Notes: a model not told the origin generated them from the sequence alone. A DNA stretch of 64,000 bases from Myxococcus qinghaiensis (GCF_024198215.1 NZ_JAKCFA010000009.1:310001-374000); one strand, 5' to 3'. Numbered from the stretch's first letter, positions 1-14,744 are shown. Made by a program: numbers and translations.

Positions 1-1
1 G

Positions 2-886
2 GCGGGCTCACGCAGCGCCCAGAGCGTTCCCGACGCGGGGACGCTGGAGGCGTGCTCGTGGCAGTTCACCCCGGACACGACGGCGGGGCTCCCGGCTGAC
101 TACTCCACCCTGCTGCGCGCCATCGTCCTGCCGACGTGCGGCTCGAACACCGACTGCGGAGCGAACACCACCTGCATCGGCGGCGTGTGCCAGCCCACGC
201 TGACGAAGTGCGCCCTCACCGAGCCGTACTGCGCGGGCAACGCCGTGTGCAGCGACCCCAACAACCCCGGCGCCGGCTATTGCAGCACCTGTGCGTCGAA
301 CAGTGACTGCGCGGGCCTGGCTGACGGAGGCACGCCGACGTGCGGCACGGCCTTCCTGCCCGGCGTCAACACGATGACGCCGCTCATCCAGACGTGTGGC
401 CAGTCCATCGGCTGGTGGTCCTACGAGGACCTCTGCGCGGCGATGCCTCCGTTCAGCTATGGCCCGCTGAACTGCTCGCAGGTGATGAGCGCGGGCACGG
501 TGACGGACACGCTGAACAACCTCTTCCAGTGCGCGGGGAACTTCGGCCAGTCCTGCTACAACTCGAGCGCGGGAAACACCCCCGCCTGCTGCGGCTGCGC
601 GACGTTCCCCGGCAACCCCGCGGGGAGCTTCTGGCCCACCACGCTGGAGGCGGGCAACAACCCGGCCCAGCAGAACCAAGGGCAGTGCATCAACAACAAC
701 ACCGGGTGGGCGCAGAACGTCCAGCCGTGGCTCGCGTTCCTCAAGAAGGCGTGCCCGACCGCGTACACGTATGCCTATGACGACGCGACGAGCACCTTCA
801 CGTGCATGACTCCAGGCACCGGGGGCCCGGACGGCGGGACTCCCAACTCGGTGGGCTACGGCATCGTCTTCGGTGACGTGAACTAG
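2..886 (+). CDS. Thaumatin-like secreted protein (5' truncated by window edge)
   Basis: The frame is open from the first bases of the window to TAG at 884-886, so the N-terminus lies outside. The C-terminal ~110 residues carry the hallmarks of the thaumatin/PR-5 family: a CCGC segment, a Cys-flanked CPTAYTYAYDDATSTFTC signature and the closing YGIVF. Ahead of it is a Cys-rich stretch (CGSNTDCGANTTC, CASNSDC) that looks like a small disulfide-repeat insertion typical of myxobacterial exported proteins. Family knowledge: plant members bind or hydrolyse beta-glucans and are antifungal; myxobacterial members are secreted but their role is undefined. An extracellular role in predation or glucan binding is inference. 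Confidence 0.8.
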   Translation, partial: AGSRSAQSVPDAGTLEACSWQFTPDTTAGLPADYSTLLRAIVLPTCGSNTDCGANTTCIGGVCQPTLTKCALTEPYCAGNAVCSDPNNPGAGYCSTCASNSDCAGLADGGTPTCGTAFLPGVNTMTPLIQTCGQSIGWWSYEDLCAAMPPFSYGPLNCSQVMSAGTVTDTLNNLFQCAGNFGQSCYNSSAGNTPACCGCATFPGNPAGSFWPTTLEAGNNPAQQNQGQCINNNTGWAQNVQPWLAFLKKACPTAYTYAYDDATSTFTCMTPGTGGPDGGTPNSVGYGIVFGDVN

Positions 887-949
887 CCCACGAGGCCGGG
901 CACGCTCCCCATGACGCCAGGGCGTGCTCGGCCTCAAGTGGGATTGCGC

Positions 950-1756
950 TCAGAGCAGCGAGCGCACGGCGTCCACGACCTGGGGCCACTCGCGCGAGCG
1001 CGGGTCCACGACTTCGAAGTGGCCCGCTCCTGGCAGCACGACACAGCGCACGTCGTCTCCGTGCGCGCGGCCCCGGGCACAGAAGTCCGCGCTCATCGCC
1101 ACGGGGACGGTGTCGTCCTCGGAGCCATGGAGGATGACCTGGGGGACACCCAGGGGCTGGAGCGCGGCGGGAGAGGAGCGTTGGTAGCGCAGAGGCACCT
1201 CCAGCGGAGAGCCGCCGAGGAGCGCCTCCGCGGCGTTTTCGCTCAGGCCCAGCTCGTAGGCGCGCGTCACGTCGGCCACGCCCGCGAGCGAGACGATGCC
1301 GCGCGGGCGCAGCGGGTCTTCGCCGCGCAGGGAGACACCGGGCGGCAGCCGGTGACGGGCCCCGAGCCACAGCGCGAGGTGGCCGCCCGCCGAGTGTCCC
1401 AGGAAGACGACTCGGGAGAGGTCCAGCGGGTGGGAGTCCGCGAGGGTGCGCAGGAAGTCCGCGCCGAGCGCGACGTCCTCCAGCGTGCCGGGGTAGCCGC
1501 CGCCCTCGTGGCCGATGCGTCGGAACTCCAGGTTCCAGGTGGCGAAGCCGCTCGCGGTGAGCGCGGCGCACAGGTGGCCCAGGTGGGCCAGGTCATACTT
1601 CGCGCGCCAGAAGCCCCCGTGGATGGCGACGACGACGGGGTGGGGCCCCCTGCCCGGTGGAAGCCGCAGCTCCCCGAAGTGATGCGGCCCCGGGGCATAC
1701 GCGATGCGTGCATCCGGCGCGGCGGGCGCCTCCTCGAGAATCCACTGCGAGCTCAT
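950..1756 (-). CDS. Alpha/beta hydrolase (esterase or arylformamidase-like)
   Basis: A 268-residue cytoplasmic alpha/beta hydrolase with no signal peptide. Visible motifs are HGGFW (oxyanion hole, about residue 46), the nucleophile elbow GHSAGG (about 120), an acid in HGSEDDTVP (about 225) and the catalytic His in GAGHFEV (about 250). Layout and length resemble the BD-FAE/kynurenine-formamidase-like branch. The start codon overlaps the stop of the upstream 200-residue gene (ATGA at 1753-1756), so the two are translationally coupled. The substrate cannot be deduced; kynurenine formamidase is only one option. Confidence 0.85.
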   Translation of the reverse strand: MSSQWILEEAPAAPDARIAYAPGPHHFGELRLPPGRGPHPVVVAIHGGFWRAKYDLAHLGHLCAALTASGFATWNLEFRRIGHEGGGYPGTLEDVALGADFLRTLADSHPLDLSRVVFLGHSAGGHLALWLGARHRLPPGVSLRGEDPLRPRGIVSLAGVADVTRAYELGLSENAAEALLGGSPLEVPLRYQRSSPAALQPLGVPQVILHGSEDDTVPVAMSADFCARGRAHGDDVRCVVLPGAGHFEVVDPRSREWPQVVDAVRSLL

Positions 1757-2355
1757 GCCACCCCTCCTGATGGGCCACCGACGATTCCGAAGCCCGATGC
1801 GGCCTCAATCCAATGGATGCGCGGTCCTCGTCGGAGAACCCCGCGCACCGTCACGTAGCGTTGCTCCAGATGCGCGGCAGCGGCCTGTCGGTACTCCACC
1901 GCGCCTAGCATGACGCGCGCCTTGAGCAGTTCGTCCTCCACCTGCACCTGGAGGACCACGGGCCCTTCGACCGCGCCCTGCTCCCCCGGTGCGCCCATCA
2001 GCTCGCTGACCTGTCCCACGAACTGCGCGGGCTGCATCTCACGCGTGGTGTCACGTTCGAGCCCGAAGCGCGGCAAATCCCTCCGAGCTTGCAGCAGGTC
2101 GTGCAGGATGGACTCGACAGACCGCCCTTCCCACTCCGAGACGCGCCGCGCGATGGCGACCATCGCGTCACCATAGTCGGCGAGGTCACGGTCCAGCGGG
2201 ACCTGCACCTCCACGAGAGGCTCGCGGTCTCTCCGGTAGATGGCGGCATAGGGGCGACGCGAGGGCACGCGACTCCAGCCACGCGCCTCCAGGTAGGCCC
2301 TCACGTCCAGGAAGTCGACTCGGGTTCCCAGCCGAAACAGCGGCTCGCCACTCAT
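1753..2355 (-). CDS. Conserved hypothetical protein, 200 aa
   Basis: I do not recognise the family. The protein is soluble, rich in Arg, Glu and Val, and has no signal peptide, transmembrane segment or Cys motif. It begins MSGEPLFRLGTRVDFLDV and is mixed alpha/beta throughout. It is the first gene of a two-gene minus-strand operon, and its stop overlaps the start of the alpha/beta hydrolase. Strong codon bias and the 4-bp overlap support it as a real gene. Confidence 0.7.
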   Translation of the reverse strand: MSGEPLFRLGTRVDFLDVRAYLEARGWSRVPSRRPYAAIYRRDREPLVEVQVPLDRDLADYGDAMVAIARRVSEWEGRSVESILHDLLQARRDLPRFGLERDTTREMQPAQFVGQVSELMGAPGEQGAVEGPVVLQVQVEDELLKARVMLGAVEYRQAAAAHLEQRYVTVRGVLRRGPRIHWIEAASGFGIVGGPSGGVA

Positions 2356-2636
2356 GGGCGGAGATCCTCGCCTACCGAGCAGCCAGCCCGGGCCGCGACG
2401 GCATGCACGTACGCGAAGCTGAGCTGCTCCTTGATGTCATTTGGACCCAACATCCCGCCCCTCCACCTCCACCTGTCCCCGAAGGCCGCCGACTGTACCT
2501 CGCTCCACCCCCATCCACGGCCCTCCCAGGCAGGCAACCTCCTGGGGCGTCCGAGTGTCCTCCGGACGCCACTCCCACCCTCCCCGAGCCCCTCCGAAGT
2601 GTTGCCAAGCGGGCTTTAAACGTTTTTAGACCAAGG

Positions 2637-2667
2637 ATTTAGGCTTCATTCTCACGAATTTAGGCTT
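2637..2667. repeat. Pair of 10-bp direct repeats upstream of glnA
   Basis: ATTTAGGCTT occurs at 2637-2646 and again at 2658-2667, 21 bp apart start to start (two helical turns), inside the AT-rich patch upstream of glnA. Spacing on one DNA face is compatible with a regulator binding site; the regulator is unknown. Confidence 0.5.
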
Positions 2668-2713
2668 GATTTCCCGTCTCCAAATGTAAATACCTGCGCC
2701 CACGGATTCGCTG

Positions 2714-2732
2714 CCGCCGTTTTTGACGGCGG
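2714..2732. other. Perfect 7-bp hairpin in the glnA leader
   Basis: CCGCCGT (2714-2720), loop TTTTG, ACGGCGG (2726-2732). It ends 10 bp before the GGAGG ribosome site (2743-2747) of glnA, so it would sit in the 5' leader or be a DNA site near the transcript start. Function unknown. Confidence 0.5.
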
Positions 2733-2756
2733 TCACCGGCCTGGAGGCACGGAAAC

Positions 2757-4196
2757 ATGGAGACGAAGGGGCTGCGGACGTTCCTGGAGATTCCCTACGA
2801 CGAGCTGGAGGAGCGCAACCTCAAGGTGAAGGAGCAGCGCGTCCAGCACGTGGCCGCGGACAAGGTCCGTGAGGAGCGCATCAAGTACCTCACCGACGAG
2901 CGCAACCTGAAGGCCGTCACCGTGTGCTTCACCGACCTCGAGGGTCGGCTGCACATGCTGGACTACGACAAGAAGTTCCTGCTCAAGAGCGCCGACAACC
3001 TCACCTTCGACGGCTCCTCCATCCGCGGCTTCTCCCAGCAGTCGGAGAGCGACCTGCGGCTGAACATCGACTGGGGCTCCTTCTACTGGCTGCCCTCCGA
3101 CATCTTCGGCCCCGGCAAGGTGCTGGTGTTCAGCGAAGTGCTGGAGCGCGACGGCAGCCCGTACCACGCGGACATGCGCGGCCAGCTCAAGCGCATCACC
3201 GAGGCGCTGTACCAGAAGGACGGCACCGTCTTCCACGCCGCGCCCGAAGTCGAAGGCTTCCTCTTCAAGGGCCGCGACGCCGAGCGCCACTACCACGAGA
3301 CGGGCAAGTTCGACTTCATCTCCACCGGCGGCTACTACCACTCGCTGCCCGGTGACCCGCTGCGCGCCTTCATCGACAAGGCCGCCGAGGCCCAGCGCGC
3401 CATGGGCTTCCAGAACGAGAAGGACCACCCGGAAGTGGCTCCCAGCCAGTTCGAGATGAACTTCTCGTACAGCGAGGCGCTCATCTCCGCGGACCAGATT
3501 CAGCTCTACAAGCTGCTGTGCCGCCAGGTCGCCGCGCAGATGGACACCACCGCCAGCTTCCTCCCGAAGCCGGTGACGGGCGTCAACGGCAACGGCATGC
3601 ACATGAACATGTCGCTGTCGAAGAACAACAAGAACCTGTTCTACGACAAGGCCGGCGAGGACAACCTGAGCCAGATGGGCTGGGACTTCATCGACCGGCT
3701 CCTCACCAACGCCAACGACATCTGCCTGGTCCTCAACTCCAGCGTGAATGCGTACCGCCGCCTGGACCCGCACTACGAGGCCCCGAATCAGATCAAGGCC
3801 AGCGCCAACAACCGCGGCGCCATGGTGCGCATCCCGTACGGCAACGAGCGCTCGGCGCGCGTCGAGTGCCGCTCCGTCGCCCCGGACGCCAACCCGTACC
3901 TGGTGCTCTACTCGCTCTTGCGCACCGGCCTGGAGGGCCCGCAGCCGCAGGAGGACGCGGAGACCAAGCGCAGCCGCACCCGCTTCCTGCCGGACAACAT
4001 CTTCGACGCCATCCGCCTCTTCAAGGGCAGCTCGTTCATCGCCAACATCCTGGGTGAGAACGTGCAGTCCAAGTTCGCGGAGCTGAAGACGGCCTCCGCC
4101 GAGCGCTGCCCCAAGCAGCTGGGCGCCCGGGTGAAGACGTCCGAAATCCAGTTCCACCACGAAATCACCAACCAGTACCTCTGGAGCCAGTTCTAG
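2757..4196 (+). CDS. glnA: Type I glutamine synthetase
   Basis: Cytoplasmic enzyme of 479 residues that would make glutamine from glutamate, ammonia and ATP. Seen in the sequence: the latch region DGSSIRGF (about residue 84), EVEGFLF, the Glu-loop NFSYSEAL, the GVNGNGMHMNMS metal/substrate site (about 278) and NNRGAMVRIP (about 350). It carries an N-terminal extension of some 30-40 residues relative to classic GSI. The enterobacterial adenylylation loop with its Tyr (NLYDLP) is absent; the corresponding segment reads PQEDAETKRSRTRFLPDNIF. Control by adenylylation is therefore unlikely, and this may be a GSI-alpha-like or specialised GlnA. GGAGG lies 9 bp before the ATG. It ends in a stop palindrome shared with the convergent permease. 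Confidence 0.93.
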   Translation: METKGLRTFLEIPYDELEERNLKVKEQRVQHVAADKVREERIKYLTDERNLKAVTVCFTDLEGRLHMLDYDKKFLLKSADNLTFDGSSIRGFSQQSESDLRLNIDWGSFYWLPSDIFGPGKVLVFSEVLERDGSPYHADMRGQLKRITEALYQKDGTVFHAAPEVEGFLFKGRDAERHYHETGKFDFISTGGYYHSLPGDPLRAFIDKAAEAQRAMGFQNEKDHPEVAPSQFEMNFSYSEALISADQIQLYKLLCRQVAAQMDTTASFLPKPVTGVNGNGMHMNMSLSKNNKNLFYDKAGEDNLSQMGWDFIDRLLTNANDICLVLNSSVNAYRRLDPHYEAPNQIKASANNRGAMVRIPYGNERSARVECRSVAPDANPYLVLYSLLRTGLEGPQPQEDAETKRSRTRFLPDNIFDAIRLFKGSSFIANILGENVQSKFAELKTASAERCPKQLGARVKTSEIQFHHEITNQYLWSQF

Positions 4197-5479
4197 GCCC
4201 TCGGCCTGGACAGCCCCAGCAGCACCAGGCCCGCCACCACCGCGACTCCGGTGGTGGCGGCCTCCCGCAGGCTCGCGCCAAACGCCACCAGCGTCAGGCC
4301 GAGCCCCAGCGTGGGCACCGCCAGTATCGCGTGCACCGGCCGCAAGTCCCGCTGCCGCTTGAAGGAGAGCCACGCCAGCGCCGCCGCCGTGACGCCGTAC
4401 TGCATCAACACGGCGATGCTGGAGAGCGCGAAGAGCTCCGACAGGTTCCCCAGGTTGACGAAGAGCAGCACCGCGCCCCACGTCACGGCCAGCGCCCGCA
4501 GGGGCACGCCCCGGGGTGACATGCCCTCCAGCCCCAACAGCGACCGGCCTCCCGACGCGAGTGCGGACAGGTAGCGCGGCGTCGTCACCATCATCCCCAC
4601 GCAGATGCCCAGCGCGGACACGCTGGTGCCCGCCGTCACCACCCGCGCAAGCCCCGTCCCGCCCCACACGCCCGCCGCCGCGGCCAGGGGCGCGGCGCTC
4701 GTCGCCAGCTCCGGCAGCGCCGCGACACACGCCCAGACGAGCGCCACGTACAGCCCCACCGCGCCCAGCAGCGAGCCCACCGTGGCCATGGGCACGCTGC
4801 GCTCCGATGAACGCACCTGCCCGGCAATCACCGGCACGATTTCAAAGCCCTGGTACGCGAACATCACCGTGAGCCCCGCGCGCAGCCACGCGCCATCCGA
4901 GAGCCCCGTCGTCGGCGCCACCAGGGGCCCCTCTCCCGTGGCCACGGCGAACGCGATGAGCAACGCGGCCAGCGGCAACAGCTTGAGCACCGTGAGCGAC
5001 GTCCACGTCCGCGCGGAGACGCGGATGCCCGAGGCGACGATGGCCGCCAGCGCCGTCACCAGCGCGGAGGCCAGCACGCGCTGCCCCACCGGCCCCGCGA
5101 GCCCCAGCGACGGCGCGACTGCTTGCGACAACCCCGCCACCACCGCGGACGTGCTCAGGAACGCGCTGACGTAGGCCACCCAGCCGACGAGGAAGGCGAC
5201 GCGCTCGCCAAACGCCGCCCGCGCGAAGACGACGGGACCGCCATCCGCGTCGAAGCGGCGACCCAGCACCGCGAAGGCCAGCGCCACCGGAATCAGCGAC
5301 AGCCCGGTGAGCGCGAAGGCGAGCACCGCGCCCAGGCCCGGTGCGTGCGCGGCCACCTCCGCGGGCGCGAAGAAGATGCCCACCCCGACGATGCCGTTGA
5401 CGCCCAGGGCGAGGAGCTGAAACGGACCGACCGTTCGTTCCTGGGACGACGAGGTAGGAGCGGCGAGGGGTGGGGGCAC
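4193..5479 (-). CDS. APC-family amino acid permease
   Basis: A 428-residue integral membrane protein with about 12 hydrophobic segments. The first has the APC signature LLALGVNGIVGVGIFFAP (about residues 22-40), followed by the ADGGPVVFARAAFG loop. Family knowledge: proton- or exchange-coupled amino-acid transporters of the amino acid-polyamine-organocation superfamily. Its stop codon is embedded in the CTAG that also ends glnA. Proximity to glutamine synthetase suggests an amino-acid or nitrogen role, but the convergent orientation rules out an operon and the substrate is unknown. Confidence 0.88.
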   Translation of the reverse strand: MPPPLAAPTSSSQERTVGPFQLLALGVNGIVGVGIFFAPAEVAAHAPGLGAVLAFALTGLSLIPVALAFAVLGRRFDADGGPVVFARAAFGERVAFLVGWVAYVSAFLSTSAVVAGLSQAVAPSLGLAGPVGQRVLASALVTALAAIVASGIRVSARTWTSLTVLKLLPLAALLIAFAVATGEGPLVAPTTGLSDGAWLRAGLTVMFAYQGFEIVPVIAGQVRSSERSVPMATVGSLLGAVGLYVALVWACVAALPELATSAAPLAAAAGVWGGTGLARVVTAGTSVSALGICVGMMVTTPRYLSALASGGRSLLGLEGMSPRGVPLRALAVTWGAVLLFVNLGNLSELFALSSIAVLMQYGVTAAALAWLSFKRQRDLRPVHAILAVPTLGLGLTLVAFGASLREAATTGVAVVAGLVLLGLSRPRA

Positions 5480-5640
5480 GGTCGGCAGTTCACTACAGGG
5501 CTGGCGCCGGCACCAACTCCACCCCCTGTCCTGGCGACGCGCCGGGTCGGGCGGGAGGTCGCGATATACTCGGCGGTGGCCGGGCGTTTGGCTGGGAGCG
5601 TCGCACCGGGCTCCTCCACGCGCCCGGACAGGGAGCCAAG

Positions 5641-7161
5641 ATGCGCCGGTACGGACTGATGCTGGGGTTGCTGCTCACGGGGTGCTCCACGCTCACCCGT
5701 CCGCTCGGGGCGAACATCAACCCGGAGACTGGGGAGTACGAGACGCCCGTCGAGGAGACGGTGTACCTGGTGCCCGTCGAGGACGCGATGATGACGGCGC
5801 GGCGCATCCTGGAGTCGGAGCGCTACGACGTGCTGGAGAAGGAGGGCGGGCTGGAGCTGTTCTCCTCCGCGCACGAGCCGGGGAAGAACCAGCAGAACCT
5901 GCGCACCATCGAGCGCTACTACGTCAAGGGCGAGCGGCTGGGGCCTCGCAAGACGCTCGTCCGCGTCTTCCGCCTTCGCTACAACGAGATGGAGAACGTC
6001 GTCGAACAGGGGCCGCGCGTGGCGGGCTCGACGAACAAGGACCTGCTCTCCGAGCAGAACTCGAACCCCCTGGATGCACGGCTGGAGGCCTTCCGGACGG
6101 AGACGAACGCCCAGGGCCTCCGCCAGCAGGTCGCCCTCGCGGACCCGTTCCCGAGCGCGCCCGGCATGGAGCGCTTCCGGATGGTGCACGGCGTGCGCGA
6201 CTTGGGCATCGAGCGCCAGTTGCTGGAGCGCCTGGAGATGGTGCCGGCGCTGGAGCTGGTGGGCGGCAACGCGCCCGTGCCCATGCGCTCGGTGATGCTG
6301 GAGGGCTGGGGTGAGCGGGGCGAGGCGGGAGCGGTCAGCGCGGCGGAGTGCGGCGCGCCCGTGGATGGCGCAAGCCCCCTGCTGACCGCGGGCCAGGTGC
6401 TGTTCGTCGCCGACCCGCTGGGCACCCAGGAGGTGCCGTCCATGGCGCTGCGGATGCTGTGCGAGGCCACCGCCCAGGGGCTGCCGGTGACGCTGGCCCT
6501 GTCGGTGCCCTCCTCCGAGCAGCCGCTCCTGGAGCGCTACCTCGCCAGCGAGGGCAAGTCCGAGGACGCGCAGGAGCTGCTGTCGGAGAGCGCCTTCTGG
6601 CGCCGCGTGTACCAGGACGGGCGCAGCAGCCGCGCCATGCTGTGGCTCGTCGAGCAGGTGCGCCGCCTGCGCGCCTCCGGCAAGGACGTGGCCCTGGCCG
6701 CGATTGACGGAGAGAAGGTCCAGGGCAACGAGCGCGAGGCGCTGATGGCGAAGAACCTGCTCGCCTCCCAGTCCAAGCGCGCCGGGGCCTGGACGCTGGT
6801 GCTCACCGGCAGCGTGCACGCGCGCACCGCGAAGGTGGGCTGGGACGGTGACTTCGAGCCGATGGGCGCGCGCGTGTTCCGCGCCCTGCCCAGCGCCGTG
6901 CGCGCCCTGGACATCGGCTTCAAGCGCGGCACCCAGTTCTCCTGCCGCTACAGCGTCTGGGAGGACGTGGAGTGCAACGTCTTCGCCATCAGCCCGACGA
7001 ACGAGGCGCTGCAGCTCTCCAAGGTGAACCCGGGCGTGCAGCTCTTCGGCGAGACGCGGCCGGACGGCTTCCACGGGCGGCTGTACCTGGGCGCGCTGAA
7101 CGCCTCGCCTCCGGCGCTCCAGTCGCAGAGCCAGGTCGCGCTGCGCTCCACGGCGAAGTAG
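5641..7161 (+). CDS. Lipoprotein with TIKI/ChaN-like region
   Basis: A start at 5641 (MRRYGLML...) gives a clean lipoprotein signal with lipobox LLTGC, so Cys13 should be lipidated. The longer upstream frame is rejected because it lacks an export signal. The mature protein is about 494 residues. The N-terminal half has a small alpha/beta region around RRILESERYDVLEKEGG. The C-terminal half resembles the heme-uptake/TIKI/EreA superfamily: FVADPLGTQEVP (about 260) matches the usual GE.HGT.E.P motif but with the first acidic residue replaced, and LTGSVHAR (about 390) matches the closing G..H motif. Enzymatic activity is doubtful given the substitutions. Probably anchored in the envelope. Confidence 0.75.
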   Translation: MRRYGLMLGLLLTGCSTLTRPLGANINPETGEYETPVEETVYLVPVEDAMMTARRILESERYDVLEKEGGLELFSSAHEPGKNQQNLRTIERYYVKGERLGPRKTLVRVFRLRYNEMENVVEQGPRVAGSTNKDLLSEQNSNPLDARLEAFRTETNAQGLRQQVALADPFPSAPGMERFRMVHGVRDLGIERQLLERLEMVPALELVGGNAPVPMRSVMLEGWGERGEAGAVSAAECGAPVDGASPLLTAGQVLFVADPLGTQEVPSMALRMLCEATAQGLPVTLALSVPSSEQPLLERYLASEGKSEDAQELLSESAFWRRVYQDGRSSRAMLWLVEQVRRLRASGKDVALAAIDGEKVQGNEREALMAKNLLASQSKRAGAWTLVLTGSVHARTAKVGWDGDFEPMGARVFRALPSAVRALDIGFKRGTQFSCRYSVWEDVECNVFAISPTNEALQLSKVNPGVQLFGETRPDGFHGRLYLGALNASPPALQSQSQVALRSTAK

Positions 7162-7238
7162 TCCACGGGCCCTCCTCTTTCGAAGCCTCCAGAACCCCGG
7201 CGCCCGTCACTTGGGCCGGGGCTTCGTCATGTCCACCC

Positions 7239-7306
7239 CGGCAAGGTTCGCCGGGGACGGCAAGCGTTGCCGTTCCGAAAACCGCGCCGCGCGGCAACTC
7301 CTGCCG
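7239..7306. promoter_or_regulatory. Three tandem CGGCAA-N3-TTGCCG palindromes
   Basis: Three 15-bp interrupted palindromes with the same 3-bp spacer lie upstream of the secreted-protein gene at 7444. They are 7239-7253 (right half TCGCCG, one mismatch), 7258-7272 (perfect; flanks extend it to 7257-7273) and 7292-7306 (right half CTGCCG, one mismatch). The same palindrome recurs at 14765-14779. Identical spacer length favours an operator for a dimeric regulator over random hairpins, but no regulator is identified. Confidence 0.5.
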
Positions 7307-7443
7307 GAGTGGCGAGCCCCCTCGCCCGGGAAGCGGGCCGCGAGGCGCTGGCATCATCGTTGCTCTTCCCTGTCCCAGCACGCCACCCGGGTTTGCGCAT
7401 GACGCGACATCTCGAGGGCGGCGCGCAGGACAAGGAAAACCCC

Positions 7444-7935
7444 ATGATGAAGAACACCTTCACGAAGTCGGTGGCTGCTCTCGCGCTGCTCGGTGCGCTG
7501 CCCTCCGTGGCAGCTACCGCGTCGTACGCGGGCGCGCTGTGCACGTCCGTGTCGGGCTTCAAGACGCCCAGCATCTTCCGCAGCGGCCGGCTCATCAACC
7601 AGACCGGCGAGGCCATCGAGGTTGTCTGTCCCGTGCAGCGCAACGTCGTCGCCCCCACGTTCAACGAGAACGCCTCGTTCCTCATCACGGTTCGGGATCC
7701 GCACCTCACCGAGAACGTGTGCTGCACCGCGACGGTGACGGAGCCCGATGGGACGGCCATCGCCTCCGACTCCGGCTGCACCAGCGGCGCCGACACCGCC
7801 GCCCCGAAGAGCATCTCCCTCAACCTGGCGACGGTGTTCGCGTCCGTGAACGGCTACATCGCGCTGCGCTGCGAGCTGCCGGGCCCCTATGCCGGCCACC
7901 AGACCGCGCTCTCCAGCTTCTACGTCGCGGAGTAG
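7444..7935 (+). CDS. Small secreted hypothetical protein
   Basis: 163 residues starting MMKNTFTK, with a textbook Sec signal peptide (hydrophobic AALALLGALPSVAATASYA; likely cleavage after residue ~33). The mature ~130-residue domain has six Cys (LCTSV, VVCPV, VCCTA, GCTS, LRCEL), suggesting disulfide bonds, and alternating beta-strand patterns. I know no named family. It follows the palindrome array at 7239-7306 and is only 5 bp ahead of the next gene, so the two are probably co-transcribed. Confidence 0.8.
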   Translation: MMKNTFTKSVAALALLGALPSVAATASYAGALCTSVSGFKTPSIFRSGRLINQTGEAIEVVCPVQRNVVAPTFNENASFLITVRDPHLTENVCCTATVTEPDGTAIASDSGCTSGADTAAPKSISLNLATVFASVNGYIALRCELPGPYAGHQTALSSFYVAE

Positions 7936-7940
7936 CCACC

Positions 7941-8627
7941 ATGTCCAAGGTCCGCTGGGGAGTCCTGGGGTTGGCTGGAGCCACCGTGGCCGCCGCCGGA
8001 GTGTGGAGTCTGAGGGGGGACGCGCCCATGACGGGCGTGCCGACGACGACTGTCGCGGAGGTTCGCACCGGACCTCCAGCGGACCTGGAGCAGGAAGTGC
8101 GCGCGCTGCGCGCGGAGCTGGAGGCCCTGCGTCGCACTCAGGGCCGCCTGGAGCAGCACCCGCACGCGGCGCCGGTGCTCCCCGTGGGGAACGCCGCCGG
8201 AAAGCAGGAGGAGGACGCCGAGGGCCAGGACGCGAAGCCCACCGAGGAGGCCCAGCGGGCCGCCCAGGAGCAACGGCGTCAGGAACGGGTGATGGAGCTG
8301 GACGCGGAGCTGGAGGCCGCCGCGAACACGGAGCCTCGGGACGCGCAGTGGGCGTCACCCACCGAGTCGCTCGTCACCCAATCCTTCCAGGGGCCGGACT
8401 TCGTGGGCTCGCGGCTGGCGCGCGTGGAGTGCCGCACGCACCTGTGCACGCTGGAAGTGGAGCACGACGACGGAGAGGCCCAGGCGGAGCTGCTCACCTC
8501 GCTCTCGCGCGTGAAGGGCCTGCGGGGACAGACCGTGGTGCGTCCCCGGAACGAAGGAGGACGCCGCACCTCTCGCGTCTACCTCTCCCGGGCGGGAGAA
8601 CGCCTGCCCCTGACTCCGCGCAAGTGA
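7941..8627 (+). CDS. Membrane-anchored coiled-coil protein
   Basis: 228 residues. It begins MSKVRWGVLGLAGATVAAAG, an uncleaved anchor or signal sequence, and continues with a long Glu/Ala/Arg-rich coiled coil (about residues 50-130) and a small C-terminal globular region. Two Cys (VECRTHLCTLEVEHDD) sit in a motif common in exported myxobacterial hypothetical proteins. It lies 5 bp downstream of the small secreted protein. Function unknown; a periplasmic or envelope partner of that protein is a guess. Confidence 0.72.
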   Translation: MSKVRWGVLGLAGATVAAAGVWSLRGDAPMTGVPTTTVAEVRTGPPADLEQEVRALRAELEALRRTQGRLEQHPHAAPVLPVGNAAGKQEEDAEGQDAKPTEEAQRAAQEQRRQERVMELDAELEAAANTEPRDAQWASPTESLVTQSFQGPDFVGSRLARVECRTHLCTLEVEHDDGEAQAELLTSLSRVKGLRGQTVVRPRNEGGRRTSRVYLSRAGERLPLTPRK

Positions 8628-8704
8628 GCATCCTGCGCTCGGGCCCCAGGCGGCTCTTTTCCAGGATACCCCTGGGTTGCCCGATTCGGCGCGAGCGTGC
8701 CAGC

Positions 8705-14742
<6,038 letters not shown>

Positions 14743-14744
14743 GC

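Larger units (their letters stand above)
2356..2756. other. Intergenic region upstream of glnA
   Basis: A 401-bp gap between divergent genes with no credible CDS. The left part (2440-2600) is C-rich. From about 2620 to 2700 the composition becomes unusually AT-rich for this genome, which marks a likely promoter zone for glnA. Within it are two direct repeats (see 2637-2667). No convincing sigma-54 element (GG-N10-GC) was found by eye. Confidence 0.5.

Noticed and set aside
2733..4730. A 665-codon minus-strand frame over glnA
   Set aside because: Val/Leu/His-rich shadow of a well-recognised gene that also runs into the permease.
5470..5640. N-terminal extension of the TIKI-like lipoprotein
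   Set aside because: The extension lacks hydrophobicity and would bury the lipobox, which is perfect from the ATG at 5641.
7239..7306. Sigma-54 promoters for the array upstream of 7444
   Set aside because: No GG-N10-GC element fits; the palindromes have GG-N8-GC spacing.
7889..8704. N-terminal extension of the sigma-54 activator
   Set aside because: The frame overlaps two well-supported genes in another frame; the ATG at 8705 precedes the FHA domain directly.
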